Origin: Paraplanobispora takensis
GTDB taxonomy: Bacteria > Actinomycetota > Actinomycetes > Streptosporangiales > Streptosporangiaceae
Assembly: GCF_016863195.1 (NCBI RefSeq)
Contig: NZ_BOOK01000037.1
Coordinates: 1 to 64,000 of the forward strand
Direction of reading: 5' to 3'
Length of the DNA: 64,000 nt
In this document: positions 52,678 through 60,843 of the stretch, piece by piece
How positions within the stretch are numbered: the first letter of the stretch is position 1
How the letters are laid out: every line of letters starts with the position of its first letter
Position numbers and translations under genes: made by a program
The notes under the pieces: generated by a model
Told to the model about the DNA's origin: nothing
The model's database searches: none
Seen by the model: only the letters and a program-made list of their open reading frames with translations

Positions 52678-52980
52678 CCCCCTGAGGACCCCGGCCCGGT
52701 ACGGCTCGCAGCGTCGATCGCCGGCCCGCAACACCGGCCCCGTCGGAGGTATCCGGTCCGGGAGGACCGTCGGGCCCCACGACATTCCACAATTCTCTGA
52801 TGTCGCCTGATTCGCCCACGTAAGGGCGTCAAGCCTGGCAACCTGGCACTACGCCCCACTTGGTCTAGATCATTACGGATGATGATCGACTTCTCTGGGT
52901 TTGCCCATGTTTAATGGGGAGCAGGTGGGAAGTCGTGCCGGGCGAGGGTCGTCGGCCGGAGTGCGAAGTGGAGAGCGACA
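52678..52980. other. Intergenic region upstream of lipoprotein-sortase pair
   Basis: About 300 bases with no gene. It is A/T-richer near 52780-52920 and carries a DasR-like palindrome at 52861-52872. No clear -35/-10 pair was recognised. Confidence 0.4.
52861..52872. promoter_or_regulatory. Candidate DasR-type operator (dre-like)
   Basis: TGGTCTAGATCA differs by one base from the TGGTCTAGACCA core of the DasR operator known from Streptomyces. Over the full 16-base consensus about 12 positions agree. It lies 109 bases upstream of the lipoprotein gene. DasR (GntR family) responds to amino-sugar phosphates. Confidence 0.4.
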
Positions 52981-53631
52981 GTGCCAAGGGTCAAGCTTGT
53001 CGCGGTTCTCGGGGCCATCGCCCTGACCGGAATAGCCGGATGCACGGCCGAGGCGAACTCGGGCAACCCCACGGGAACGCCGACTCCCGCGGCGACCACG
53101 ACGGGAGCCCCCCGGGCGGACATCGAAGTCCAGCTCCAGCCCTCCAGCGTGCGCGCCGGCGGCAAGGCGTGGGTGCTGGCGAACTGCCCGATCCCCCAGG
53201 GCGGTCCCGCGCACCAGGGCACCGCGGCGTCGGAGATCTTCGAGACCGCGATCACGCTCGATCCGATCCTGGTGACGCCCACGCCGGCCACCCCCGGCAC
53301 GAGCACGCCCACGCCGCGGCCGTGGGTGCGGGGTCAGGCGACGGTCGTCGACAACGCCAAGCCCGGCGAGTACGAGGTCAGCGTCAGGTGTGAGGGGACC
53401 AACGACACCGGCAGCACCACCCTGCGGATCCTGCAGAGCAGCTCGCCGACCCCCCAGCCGACCACCACCCGCACCATCATCACCACCAAGGCCCCGGGCA
53501 CCGGAGGCGGCGGCACCGCGGCCGGCGGACCCGAGGACTCCGGCACGCCGATCGGGCTGACCGCCGCGCTGGTGGCGGCGGCCGTGGCGGGCGGCGTCGG
53601 CGTGGCCGTCGCGCGGCGGCGCCGTCCGTAG
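52981..53631 (+). CDS. Lipoprotein with C-terminal membrane segment, sortase-linked
   Basis: A 216-residue protein. The signal peptide ends in a lipobox (LTGIAGC), so Cys21 is probably lipidated. A T/P-rich linker follows, then a domain with one disulfide-type cysteine pair (LANCPI, VRCEGT), another T/P/G-rich linker, and a C-terminal hydrophobic segment (GLTAALVAAAVAGGVGVAVA) with an RRRR tail. Both ends can thus be membrane bound. No canonical LPxTG was seen. Start GTG with GGAGAG upstream; the sortase gene follows after 6 bases. Confidence 0.78.
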   Translation: MPRVKLVAVLGAIALTGIAGCTAEANSGNPTGTPTPAATTTGAPRADIEVQLQPSSVRAGGKAWVLANCPIPQGGPAHQGTAASEIFETAITLDPILVTPTPATPGTSTPTPRPWVRGQATVVDNAKPGEYEVSVRCEGTNDTGSTTLRILQSSSPTPQPTTTRTIITTKAPGTGGGGTAAGGPEDSGTPIGLTAALVAAAVAGGVGVAVARRRRP

Positions 53632-53637
53632 TCCGCG

Positions 53638-54198
53638 ATGGGAGAGTCCCGCTGGTCGCGGATCATCGTGGCCGGAGTCATCACCGGAGCCGTCCTGGTC
53701 GCCTTCAACAGGGGTGGCGGCCAGGAGCGCGCGGAGGTTCCCCCGGTCGTGCCCAGCCGCATCGAGATCCCCTCCCTGGGCATCGAGGCGCCGCTGATGA
53801 AGCTCGGCGTCAAGGGCGGGGAGATCGAGCTGCCGCCGTACGAGAAGCCGGACCACGCCGGGTGGGTGAAGGACAGCGTGGTCCCGGGCGACCCGGGGCC
53901 GGCGGTGATCCTCGGGCACGTCGACACCAAGACGGATCCGGCGGTCTTCTACCGGCTCAAGGAGATGCGGGAGGGACAGGCCATCAAGGTCGTGCGGAGC
54001 GACGGCAAGGTCGCCCAGTACCGGGTGGACTCCATCGAGCAGGTGTCCAAGCACGACTTCCCCGCCGACAAGGTCTATCTGGAGGACGGCCTGCGCCTGA
54101 TCACCTGCGGCGGGAAGTTCGACTGGGACGAGAACGAGTACGACGACAACGTGATCGTCTACGCCACCCTGGTGAAGCCGGCCGACCCCAAGGCCTGA
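53638..54198 (+). CDS. Sortase (class E/F type)
   Basis: A 186-residue transpeptidase. An N-terminal membrane segment (IIVAGVITGAVLVAFN) is followed by the sortase fold. The catalytic histidine is in ILGHVDT, the catalytic cysteine in LITCGG, and the C-terminal arginine position is partly replaced in FDWDENEYDDNVIVYATL. This fits the short actinobacterial class F sortases, whose natural substrates are mostly unknown. It lies 6 bases after the lipoprotein gene, which may be its substrate or partner. Confidence 0.88.
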   Translation: MGESRWSRIIVAGVITGAVLVAFNRGGGQERAEVPPVVPSRIEIPSLGIEAPLMKLGVKGGEIELPPYEKPDHAGWVKDSVVPGDPGPAVILGHVDTKTDPAVFYRLKEMREGQAIKVVRSDGKVAQYRVDSIEQVSKHDFPADKVYLEDGLRLITCGGKFDWDENEYDDNVIVYATLVKPADPKA

Positions 54199-54338
54199 CC
54201 TCGCGGTTTACCAGGTCGACGAAAGCCGCATAGCCCGCGAAATCCCCGAAAACACCGAGAAAAGCAAGACGAAATCCACCGTTCCTAATCTCACAGCCAT
54301 AGATCGAACAGCAGGTCACGGCAGTGAGAGAGAACGGC

Positions 54339-55322
54339 ATGGTAATGCTCGACAGCGGGAAACGTGCCGAGCGCACGGAGTCACCCGCGAGTCCCGACCA
54401 GAAACCCGCGATCGAGATCAGCGGCCTGGTGAAGGCCTACGGTGGGCATCGCGCCGTCAACGGCCTCAGCCTGGCCATCGCCCCCGGCGAGGTCTTCGGA
54501 CTGCTCGGGCCCAACGGCGCGGGCAAGACGACGACGGTGGAGTGCCTGGTAGGCCTCCGCGAGCCCACCGAGGGCGGCATCGAGGTCCTCGGCCTCGACC
54601 CCCTGCGCGACCGCGGGGAGTTCGTCCGGCGGGTGAGCGTGCAGCCCCAGGAGGCGTCGCTGTTCCCCACCCTCACGGTGGAGGAGACGTTGCGGCTGTG
54701 GGCCTCCCTGCACGCCAGGCCCCGCGGCGTCGCCGACACGCTCGAACGCATCGGGCTGCGGGAGCAGGCCGGGGTCAAGGCCAAGGCGCTGTCCGGGGGC
54801 CAGCGCCGGCGGCTGCTGCTGGGCGTGGCGGTCATCGCCAACCCCGAGGTGCTCGTCCTGGACGAGCCCGCGGCCGGGCTGGACCCGCAGGCGCGCCAGC
54901 AGCTCTGGGACCTGATCAGGGCCGAGCGCGTCGAGGGCACCACGGTGCTGCTGACCACGCACGACATGACCGAGGCCACCGAGCTGTGCGACCGGGTCGG
55001 CATCGTCGTGGGCGGCCGGCTGGTCGCCCTGGGCACGCCCCGCGAGCTGGTCCACCGGCTCGGCGTCGCGCACGAGGTGTCCTTCGAGACCGAGGCCGAC
55101 CTGACGGAGATCGAGGCGCTGGACTGCGTGAGCGGCGTCAGCGTGGACGGCTCCCGCGCGACCGTCACCACCTCCGACACCGACGAGGTGGTCCGCGCGG
55201 TGGCGGGCCTGTCCGCCCGGCACATCGAGGTGCGCACCGGCCGGCTGGAGGACGTCTTCCTCAAACTGGCCGCCGAGCACCACGAGAGCACCGCCGCCGA
55301 GCGGAACGGAGCGAGCCGATGA
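54339..55322 (+). CDS. RiPP cluster ABC transporter ATP-binding protein
   Basis: About 327 residues from the ATG at 54339, which has GAGAGAG 6 bases upstream (a GTG at 54324 is an alternative). Walker A is GPNGAGKTT, signature LSGGQRRR, Walker B VLVLDEP and the H-loop TTHDM. The C-terminal part resembles DrrA/CcmA-type drug and bacteriocin exporters. It starts the operon that continues without gaps through the YcaO gene, so it probably exports the product or provides immunity. Confidence 0.92.
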   Translation: MVMLDSGKRAERTESPASPDQKPAIEISGLVKAYGGHRAVNGLSLAIAPGEVFGLLGPNGAGKTTTVECLVGLREPTEGGIEVLGLDPLRDRGEFVRRVSVQPQEASLFPTLTVEETLRLWASLHARPRGVADTLERIGLREQAGVKAKALSGGQRRRLLLGVAVIANPEVLVLDEPAAGLDPQARQQLWDLIRAERVEGTTVLLTTHDMTEATELCDRVGIVVGGRLVALGTPRELVHRLGVAHEVSFETEADLTEIEALDCVSGVSVDGSRATVTTSDTDEVVRAVAGLSARHIEVRTGRLEDVFLKLAAEHHESTAAERNGASR

Positions 55323-56113
55323 CCGCCCTGACCGCGGTCCCGGACACCGACCGCAGACCCGGCGCGTTCGCCGAGCTGACCAGGGCCAACGCCCGTGAGC
55401 TGATCCGCGACCCCCGCAGCTTCTTCTTCGTCCTGATCTTCCCGCTCGTCTTCATGGCGATGTTCCTGTTCATGGGCACGCTCAACCCCTCCGACGGCGG
55501 GGGCGGCTTCGACCCCATGCGGGCAGGCATCCCGGCGGTGCTGATGATGGCGTTCATGTCGCTGGCCTTCTTCGGCACCGCGACCCCGCTGATCTCGCTG
55601 CGCCAGAAGGGCACCCTGCGCATGCTCGGCACGACCCCGCTGCGCAGGACGACCTTCATCCTGGCCCAGGCGCCGGTGCGCTTCGCGATCGCCATCGGCC
55701 AGCTCGCCGCCCTGTCGGCGGCGGCCCTGGCCACCGGGTTCCTGGAGCCGTCCGCGATCGGCAGGCTGCTGGTCACCTGCGCCCTCGGACTGGCCATGCT
55801 CTTCTCGACGGGCTATCTCGTCGCGGCCCGGATGCGCAACGCCGAACTCGCCAACGGCGTGCTGGCGCTGGCCATGCCGGTGCTGCTGATGCTCTCGGGA
55901 GTCTTCCTCCCGCTGGAGATCCTGCCCGGGACGGTGCGCGCCGTCGCCGAGCACCTGCCCACCACCTACTTCGCCGACGCGCTCCGCCAGGACCTGGTCG
56001 GCGTGGCCGGCGGGCCGATCGTCACCGCCTGGCTGGTGATGGCCGGGGTGGCCGTCGCCGCCGCGGCCGCGGCCGTCGCCCTCTTCAGCTGGACGGACGG
56101 TGAGAAGCGATGA
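55319..56113 (+). CDS. RiPP cluster ABC-2-type permease
   Basis: A 264-residue permease from the ATG at 55319, which overlaps the ATPase stop. It has about six hydrophobic segments and the ABC-2 pattern (ELIRDPRSFFFVLIFPLVFMAM; TPLISLRQKGTLRMLGTTPL). Its stop overlaps the YcaO ATG (ATGA). With the preceding ATPase it forms a complete exporter dedicated to the RiPP cluster. Longer frames to the left are out of family. Confidence 0.9.
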   Translation: MTALTAVPDTDRRPGAFAELTRANARELIRDPRSFFFVLIFPLVFMAMFLFMGTLNPSDGGGGFDPMRAGIPAVLMMAFMSLAFFGTATPLISLRQKGTLRMLGTTPLRRTTFILAQAPVRFAIAIGQLAALSAAALATGFLEPSAIGRLLVTCALGLAMLFSTGYLVAARMRNAELANGVLALAMPVLLMLSGVFLPLEILPGTVRAVAEHLPTTYFADALRQDLVGVAGGPIVTAWLVMAGVAVAAAAAAVALFSWTDGEKR

Positions 56114-57474
56114 CCATCGAGACCCCCGCCGCGGCGGGAGAGCAGCGGACCTCGACCGGCGAGCCCCTCGGCAGGCTGACCGACCTCGACGACCTCGTCG
56201 GCTCCTACGGGCTGGCCAGCCGCGTGCAGCAGCTGCCCAACCACCCGGGCGAGCCCCGATTCTCGATCTTCACCGCCTCCATGGGCGACCTGGCCGCCGT
56301 CTCGGCCAACATCGCCGAGTCCGCCGCCGGATCCGACATCCGCGGCGGCATGGACGGGGCGGGCGGCGCCCTCGGCACCGAACGGGCCGGCCGCCTCTGC
56401 GTCGCCGAGTCCCTGGAGCGCTACTCCAGCTGCGTCTTCGACGAGTCGGCGCTGCGCTGGGCCACCGCGGAGGAACTCGGCGAGGAGGCGCTCGACCTGG
56501 GCACCGTCCCCCGCTGCACCCCGGGGGAGCTGGCCCACCCCAAGAGCATCGTCACCGCTCCCGACCCCTCGGGGCCGATGCGCTGGACCCGGGGCTGGTC
56601 GCTCACCGGCAACCGCCCGGTATGGGTGCCGGCGGTGATGGTCTGGATGCACATCAGGGCCAAGTCGGCCGCGGAACGGTTCACCATGCCGATCTCGACC
56701 GGCTGCGCGGCGCACTCCGACCTGTCGGCGGCGCTGGTCGGCGCGATCTGCGAGGTGGTGGAGCGCGACTCGATCTCCCTGACCTGGCTGCAGCGCATCC
56801 CCTGGCCGCGCATCGAGCTGGACGAGATCCCCGAACGGCTGGCGCCGTACGCCGAACGGCACCGGGCCAGCCACGTGCGGACCCTGTTCTACGACGCGAC
56901 CACCGACCTGGGCATCCCGACGATCTACTCGATCGACGTGACCCCGGACAACGAGGTCCTGGGCCAGCTGGTGATGTGCAACACCGACCTCGACCCGGTC
57001 ACCTCGATCGGGAAGATCATGCGGGAGTCGGCGTCGTCCAGGATCGCCATGCAGGTGCCGCGGCCCCGGCCGGAGGACCCCGACGAGTTCCTCCACGTCT
57101 TCCACGGCGCCTCCTACATGGGCGCGCCCGAGCGGGCCGGCGACTTCGCCTTCCTGCTCGACGGGCAGGAGCGCAGGGCGCTGTCGTCCATGCCGGACCT
57201 GTCCACCGGGACGGCCCGGGGAGACCTGCGCCTGCTGGTGGAGCGGCTCAAGGCCGCCGGGTGCGACGTGATCGCCGTCGAGGTGACCACGGACGAGGCC
57301 AGGGACGTCGGCTTCCGGGTGGTCCGGGTGATCATCCCGCAGCTGATGCCGCTGTCCTTCGTCCACACCGCCCGCTACACGGCCCACCCCCGCCTCTACG
57401 AGGCACCGGCCCGCCTGGGCCACCCGGTGCACGCCGAGGCCGACCTCAACCCCCTTCCCCAGCCCTTCGCCTAG
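56110..57474 (+). CDS. YcaO-domain cyclodehydratase
   Basis: A 454-residue YcaO protein. These ATP-dependent enzymes convert Cys, Ser or Thr side chains of a precursor into azolines. The ATP/Mg-binding elements are E91 and E100/E103 (GTERAGRLCVAESLERY) and E215/E218 (CEVVERD), preceded by STGCAAHSDLSAAL, and GKIMRESASSR. The C-terminus NPLPQPFA fits the proline-rich end needed by azoline-forming YcaO proteins. It is stand-alone, so it needs the E1-like partners encoded next. Overlaps the permease stop; the next gene begins after 16 bases with AGAGGAGG upstream. Confidence 0.93.
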   Translation: MTIETPAAAGEQRTSTGEPLGRLTDLDDLVGSYGLASRVQQLPNHPGEPRFSIFTASMGDLAAVSANIAESAAGSDIRGGMDGAGGALGTERAGRLCVAESLERYSSCVFDESALRWATAEELGEEALDLGTVPRCTPGELAHPKSIVTAPDPSGPMRWTRGWSLTGNRPVWVPAVMVWMHIRAKSAAERFTMPISTGCAAHSDLSAALVGAICEVVERDSISLTWLQRIPWPRIELDEIPERLAPYAERHRASHVRTLFYDATTDLGIPTIYSIDVTPDNEVLGQLVMCNTDLDPVTSIGKIMRESASSRIAMQVPRPRPEDPDEFLHVFHGASYMGAPERAGDFAFLLDGQERRALSSMPDLSTGTARGDLRLLVERLKAAGCDVIAVEVTTDEARDVGFRVVRVIIPQLMPLSFVHTARYTAHPRLYEAPARLGHPVHAEADLNPLPQPFA

Positions 57475-57490
57475 AGAGGAGGACACCGCG

Positions 57491-58141
57491 ATGCGCGAGC
57501 TCCACATCATCACCCTCGGTGACTTCGGCGCCGACGTGGCCGAGCGGGTGCGCGAGCGCTCCGGCGACGTGGCCGTCACCCCGGCCGACGAGCACGGCTA
57601 CCTCGACCCCTCGCTCTGGCCGAACGCCAGGGTCCGCGTGCTGGCCTCCTTCCGGCCCGCCCCGCGGCTGGAGGAGACCCTCGACGGCGCCTCCTTCGCC
57701 TACCGGACCCCCTGGTTCCCGGTCGTGCTGGAGCATCCCAGGCTGCGGGTCGGGCCGGTCGCGGCCCCCGGGCACGGCGCCTGCGCCGGCTGCTTCCAGA
57801 CCCGCCGCCGCCAGCACGACCCGACCCACCGGCTCGGCGCGGTGCTGGCCGAGGCCTACGACCCGGACCCCGCGCTCGGCCCCCGGGGATATCTGCCCCA
57901 CCACGCCGAGCTGGCGGCCCTGCTGACCGTGCAGCTGGCCGGCTCGCTGCGGGCCGACGGGGGAGCGGCCGAGGCCGGGCACGTGCGCCACGTCCACCTG
58001 CTCGACGGGACGCTCGGCCGCTCCACGGTCATCGGGGTGCACGGGTGCCGGCGCTGCCGCACCACCCCCGACCAGCGGGAGTCGACCTGGCGCGACCTCG
58101 CCGACGAACTGCCGGGCATCCTCGCCCCGGCCGGCCACTAG
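57491..58141 (+). CDS. Small zinc-tetrad E1-like (ThiF-like) RiPP protein
   Basis: A 216-residue protein with two CxxC pairs, C98/C101 (CAGCF) and C186/C189 (GCRRC), the zinc tetrad layout of E1/ThiF-like proteins that assist YcaO cyclodehydratases. The N-terminal 60 residues (HIITLGDFGADVAERVRE) look like a degenerate nucleotide-binding half; no GxGxxG loop is obvious. It lacks a recognisable leader-binding domain. It is shorter than full-length TOMM E1-like partners (usually over 350 residues), so it may act with the RRE/E1-like fusion encoded next. Conserved RiPP context makes the call; biochemical role is inferred. Confidence 0.65.
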   Translation: MRELHIITLGDFGADVAERVRERSGDVAVTPADEHGYLDPSLWPNARVRVLASFRPAPRLEETLDGASFAYRTPWFPVVLEHPRLRVGPVAAPGHGACAGCFQTRRRQHDPTHRLGAVLAEAYDPDPALGPRGYLPHHAELAALLTVQLAGSLRADGGAAEAGHVRHVHLLDGTLGRSTVIGVHGCRRCRTTPDQRESTWRDLADELPGILAPAGH

Positions 58142-58143
58142 TG

Positions 58144-59802
58144 ATGGGACGAAGCATGGCCAAGCCCAGCCTGGTCCCCGCGGAGGCGATGAGCCACGCG
58201 GTGGCCACCGACCCCCAGTTCCGGATGCCCGGGCGGCCCCGCCTGGTACCCGGCCTGGTGACCCTCCCGCTCCCCGACGGCCTGCTCGTCGAGGGCACCC
58301 CGACCCGGCAGGCTCTGCGCGGCACCGCCGCCAGGGAGCTCATCCCCCGGCTCCTGCCCGAGCTGGACGGCCGCAGGCGGCTGCCGGAGCTGGCCGCCGA
58401 CCTGGACCTGACCCCGGGCCACCTCCACCAGGCGATCTCCCTGCTCTACACCTGCGGGATGCTGGAGGACGCCGACGGTCCCGAGATCCCCGAGGGGACC
58501 CCGGAGCACATCGCGACCTTCCTGACCCGCTCGATCGACTCCAGCCGGGTCAACATCTCCGGAGGCGACGCCGTACGGCGGCTGGCCCGCTCCGGAGTGG
58601 CCCTGGCGATCGACGATCCGGCACTGGCCGGGGCCCTGCGGCGGCTCCTGTCGGCCTCGGGCGTCGGCAGGGTGGAGCCGTGGAGCGGCGACACCGACGG
58701 GGTGGACCTCATCCTGTCGTCCGGCGGGCGGGCGGACGACGCCGGCGTACCGGTGCTCCCGATCCACCTGGACGGCGACGTCGCCTGGCTGGGGCCGTAC
58801 GTCGACACCTCCTTCACCGCCTGCGCCGCCTGCGTGACCGCGCAGCGGGAGGCGGCGCGGGAGGAGGGGCCGGCCACGCTCGACCCCGGGCACGCCGCCG
58901 ACACCGCCGCCGCGCTCATCGCGGCCGACGTGGTGGCGCTGCTGTCGAGGGTCGGCTCCACCCACGTCCTGCACGGACTGGTCCGGGTCGACCTCGGCAC
59001 CTGGCTCCAGCGGTCCTACCCGCTGGCCGCGCTGCCCGGCTGCCCCCGATGCACCGGCGGAGGCGATCCGGAGCCCGAGGTCCCGGTGGCGCTGGCCTAC
59101 GAGGAGTCGGTCAGCTTCCCGCCCCGCCGCCTCACCAACCCGCGCGACCACCAGATCCACTACCGCCCGGGGAACCTGGCGCTGCAGGTGGAGTGCAAAC
59201 GATGGCCCTCCGCCCGATACGTGGAGCTGCCCGAGGAGCCCGCCGAGGCCGTCTTCGGCCCCGTCCCGGCCGGCACGCACGTGCCGGACCCGCGCCGGAT
59301 CGACGCGGTCACGCTGGGGGCGCTGCTGCGGCGGGCCGGCGGCCTGCGCGACGACGGCCCGGACGCGGCGCGCAAGGTGCAGCGCTGGGCCCCCACCGGC
59401 GGCAACCTCGGCTCGGCCCAGCTCCACGTGATCGCCCGCGACGTGTCCGGCCTCGACCCCGCGGTGTACGGCTACCGCATCGACACCCACCGGCTGGCCG
59501 ACCTGTCCTGGGCCGACCCGCACGCGCCGATCGCCGGCCTGCCCGACGCCGAGGCCGTCATCGTCATCACCGGGGCGCTGGCCCGGGTGGGGTCGAAGTA
59601 CGCCACCTTCGCCTGGCGGGTGCTCCACCTCGACGCCGGCGTCGCCCTCACCCAGCTCCGGCTGGTCGCGGCGGACCGGGGCCTGGCCACCCGCGTGGTG
59701 CAGGCCTGGGACGACGCCGCGCTGACCCGCCTGCTCTCCGTCGACCCGGACGAGGAACCGATCACCGCGGTCCTCGCGATCAACCCGCAGGAGCCCCGAT
59801 GA
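58144..59802 (+). CDS. RRE/E1-like/SagB-type dehydrogenase fusion
   Basis: About 552 residues. Residues 32-110 look like the winged-helix leader-binding (RRE) region of Ocin-ThiF-like proteins (PRLVPGLVTLPLPDGLLVEG, TPGHLHQAISLLYTCGMLED). Residues 110-330 are a reduced E1-like part with zinc pairs C227/C230 (CAAC) and C300/C303 (CPRC). Residues 340-552 are a SagB-type FMN oxidoreductase with PTGGNLGSAQLHV (417-429) and the catalytic-type Lys-Tyr pair K485-Y486 (GSKYATFAWR). The RRRxSxR phosphate-binding motif common in SagB proteins is not seen. Start could also be GTG 58141 or ATG 58156. Predicted to bind leader peptide and oxidise azoline to azole. Confidence 0.75.
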   Translation: MGRSMAKPSLVPAEAMSHAVATDPQFRMPGRPRLVPGLVTLPLPDGLLVEGTPTRQALRGTAARELIPRLLPELDGRRRLPELAADLDLTPGHLHQAISLLYTCGMLEDADGPEIPEGTPEHIATFLTRSIDSSRVNISGGDAVRRLARSGVALAIDDPALAGALRRLLSASGVGRVEPWSGDTDGVDLILSSGGRADDAGVPVLPIHLDGDVAWLGPYVDTSFTACAACVTAQREAAREEGPATLDPGHAADTAAALIAADVVALLSRVGSTHVLHGLVRVDLGTWLQRSYPLAALPGCPRCTGGGDPEPEVPVALAYEESVSFPPRRLTNPRDHQIHYRPGNLALQVECKRWPSARYVELPEEPAEAVFGPVPAGTHVPDPRRIDAVTLGALLRRAGGLRDDGPDAARKVQRWAPTGGNLGSAQLHVIARDVSGLDPAVYGYRIDTHRLADLSWADPHAPIAGLPDAEAVIVITGALARVGSKYATFAWRVLHLDAGVALTQLRLVAADRGLATRVVQAWDDAALTRLLSVDPDEEPITAVLAINPQEPR

Positions 59803-60548
59803 CCGCGCTGCGCGACCACACCACGCTCTTCGGCGACCTCAGGCAGGAGAGCAGGCTCTCCGCCGGGGACGTGCTGGCCGGCCCGCGCCGGGCCGGGCGC
59901 CCGGTGCCGCCGGTCGGCCCCCGCGGGTCCGCGCCCGCCGGAGTGCCCGAGGTCCGCCCGGTCGCGGCCCCGCCGACGGACCGGCCGCTGGAGGAGATCC
60001 TGCGCCGGCGCGTGTCGATCCGCGACTACGCCGAGCGGCCGATCCCCGTCGAAGTGATCGCCGCCGCCCTGGCGACGGCGTTCCGGATGGACCGGGAGGC
60101 CTGGCCGCAGGACTGGGAGGACGGCAACGGCCTGGGCGTCCTGGTCGCCGCCCGCCGGGTCGCCGGCCTGGAGCCCGCCCTCTACCGGGCCGACGAGGAC
60201 GGCGCCCGCCTGGTGCCGCTGGCCGGGCTCGCCGACGGCCGGGCGGCCGAGGAGATGGTGCTGCAGATCGAGTACGCCGCCAGCCCCGTCATCCTCGCCA
60301 TCACCGGCTCCCTGTCGACCGCGCTCGCCCGGCACGGCACCCACGGCCACCGCACCCTGCTGGCCAGGGCCTCGGGCCTGGCGTACGCGGCCCTGGTACG
60401 GAGCGCCGCGCACGGGCTGGTCGGCAGCGTGTTCGCCGGGTTCCTCCAGTCGGGCATGCGCCCGCTGGTCGACCTGGACGGCTACCGGCAGCGGCAGCTG
60501 TTCGCGGTGTCGCTGGGCTATCCCGTCCCGGAGACGGCAGCCCTCTGA
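59799..60548 (+). CDS. Second SagB/nitroreductase-like protein
   Basis: A 249-residue protein from the ATG at 59799, overlapping the previous stop (ATGA). Residues 1-60 are P/R-rich. The nitroreductase-like domain starts with ILRRRVSIRDY (R69-R71, S73, R75), the FMN-phosphate-binding motif. The segment where SagB-type enzymes have their Lys-Tyr pair reads RHGTHGHRTLLA, so the pair is missing, and no PSxGxLxP-type loop is visible. It complements the motifs of the preceding fusion and may form a heterodimer with it. It lies 64 bases upstream of the first precursor gene. Confidence 0.75.
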   Translation: MTALRDHTTLFGDLRQESRLSAGDVLAGPRRAGRPVPPVGPRGSAPAGVPEVRPVAAPPTDRPLEEILRRRVSIRDYAERPIPVEVIAAALATAFRMDREAWPQDWEDGNGLGVLVAARRVAGLEPALYRADEDGARLVPLAGLADGRAAEEMVLQIEYAASPVILAITGSLSTALARHGTHGHRTLLARASGLAYAALVRSAAHGLVGSVFAGFLQSGMRPLVDLDGYRQRQLFAVSLGYPVPETAAL

Positions 60549-60555
60549 GAAGACT

Positions 60556-60579
60556 TCCGTGCGGCGCCCGCCGTACGGA
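60556..60579 (+). terminator. Stem-loop upstream of the precursor genes
   Basis: Arms of 11 bases at 60556-60566 and 60569-60579 with one G-T pair; the central bases must open to make a loop. It lies 8 bases after the SagB-like gene and 34 bases upstream of the first precursor start. Confidence 0.45.
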
Positions 60580-60612
60580 GAACCGGAAACACCTCGTGAA
60601 AGGAACGACGTC

Positions 60613-60801
60613 ATGGCTGACGACATCAAGAAGAACGACGACGCCGTCGACCTCTACGCCGAGGACCTGAGCGGCCTGGCGGCCGAGGACCTCCCCGGGG
60701 AGACCGCCCTCGCCTCGCTGAGCTCCCTCACCACCGCCGGCTCGGCCTCCTGCCCCGCCAGCTCCGCCAGCTCGCTGACCACCACGGGCACCTGGGGCTG
60801 A
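60613..60801 (+). CDS. RiPP precursor peptide 1
   Basis: A 62-residue peptide: acidic leader with DLYAEDL (13-19), then LPGETALASLSSL, and a Ser/Thr-rich core. The core contains GSASCPASSAS (43-53) and ends SLTTTGTWG. One cysteine (C47), preceded by Ser, would yield a thiazole; ten or more Ser/Thr could be dehydrated. ATG at 60613 has GAAAGGAA 7 bases upstream. The leader length and style match azole/thiopeptide-type precursors. An 18-base stretch of its core (60742-60759) is identical to precursor 3. Confidence 0.85.
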   Translation: MADDIKKNDDAVDLYAEDLSGLAAEDLPGETALASLSSLTTAGSASCPASSASSLTTTGTWG

Positions 60802-60843
60802 TCGGGCCCGGCTGATCCCATAGACCGCTGAGGAGAGTCGGAA

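Noticed and set aside
54207-54234. TTTACC/CATAGC pair as promoter of the RiPP operon
   Set aside because: Both boxes are weak and the spacer is 16 bases. A promoter must be nearby, but this pair is not convincing.
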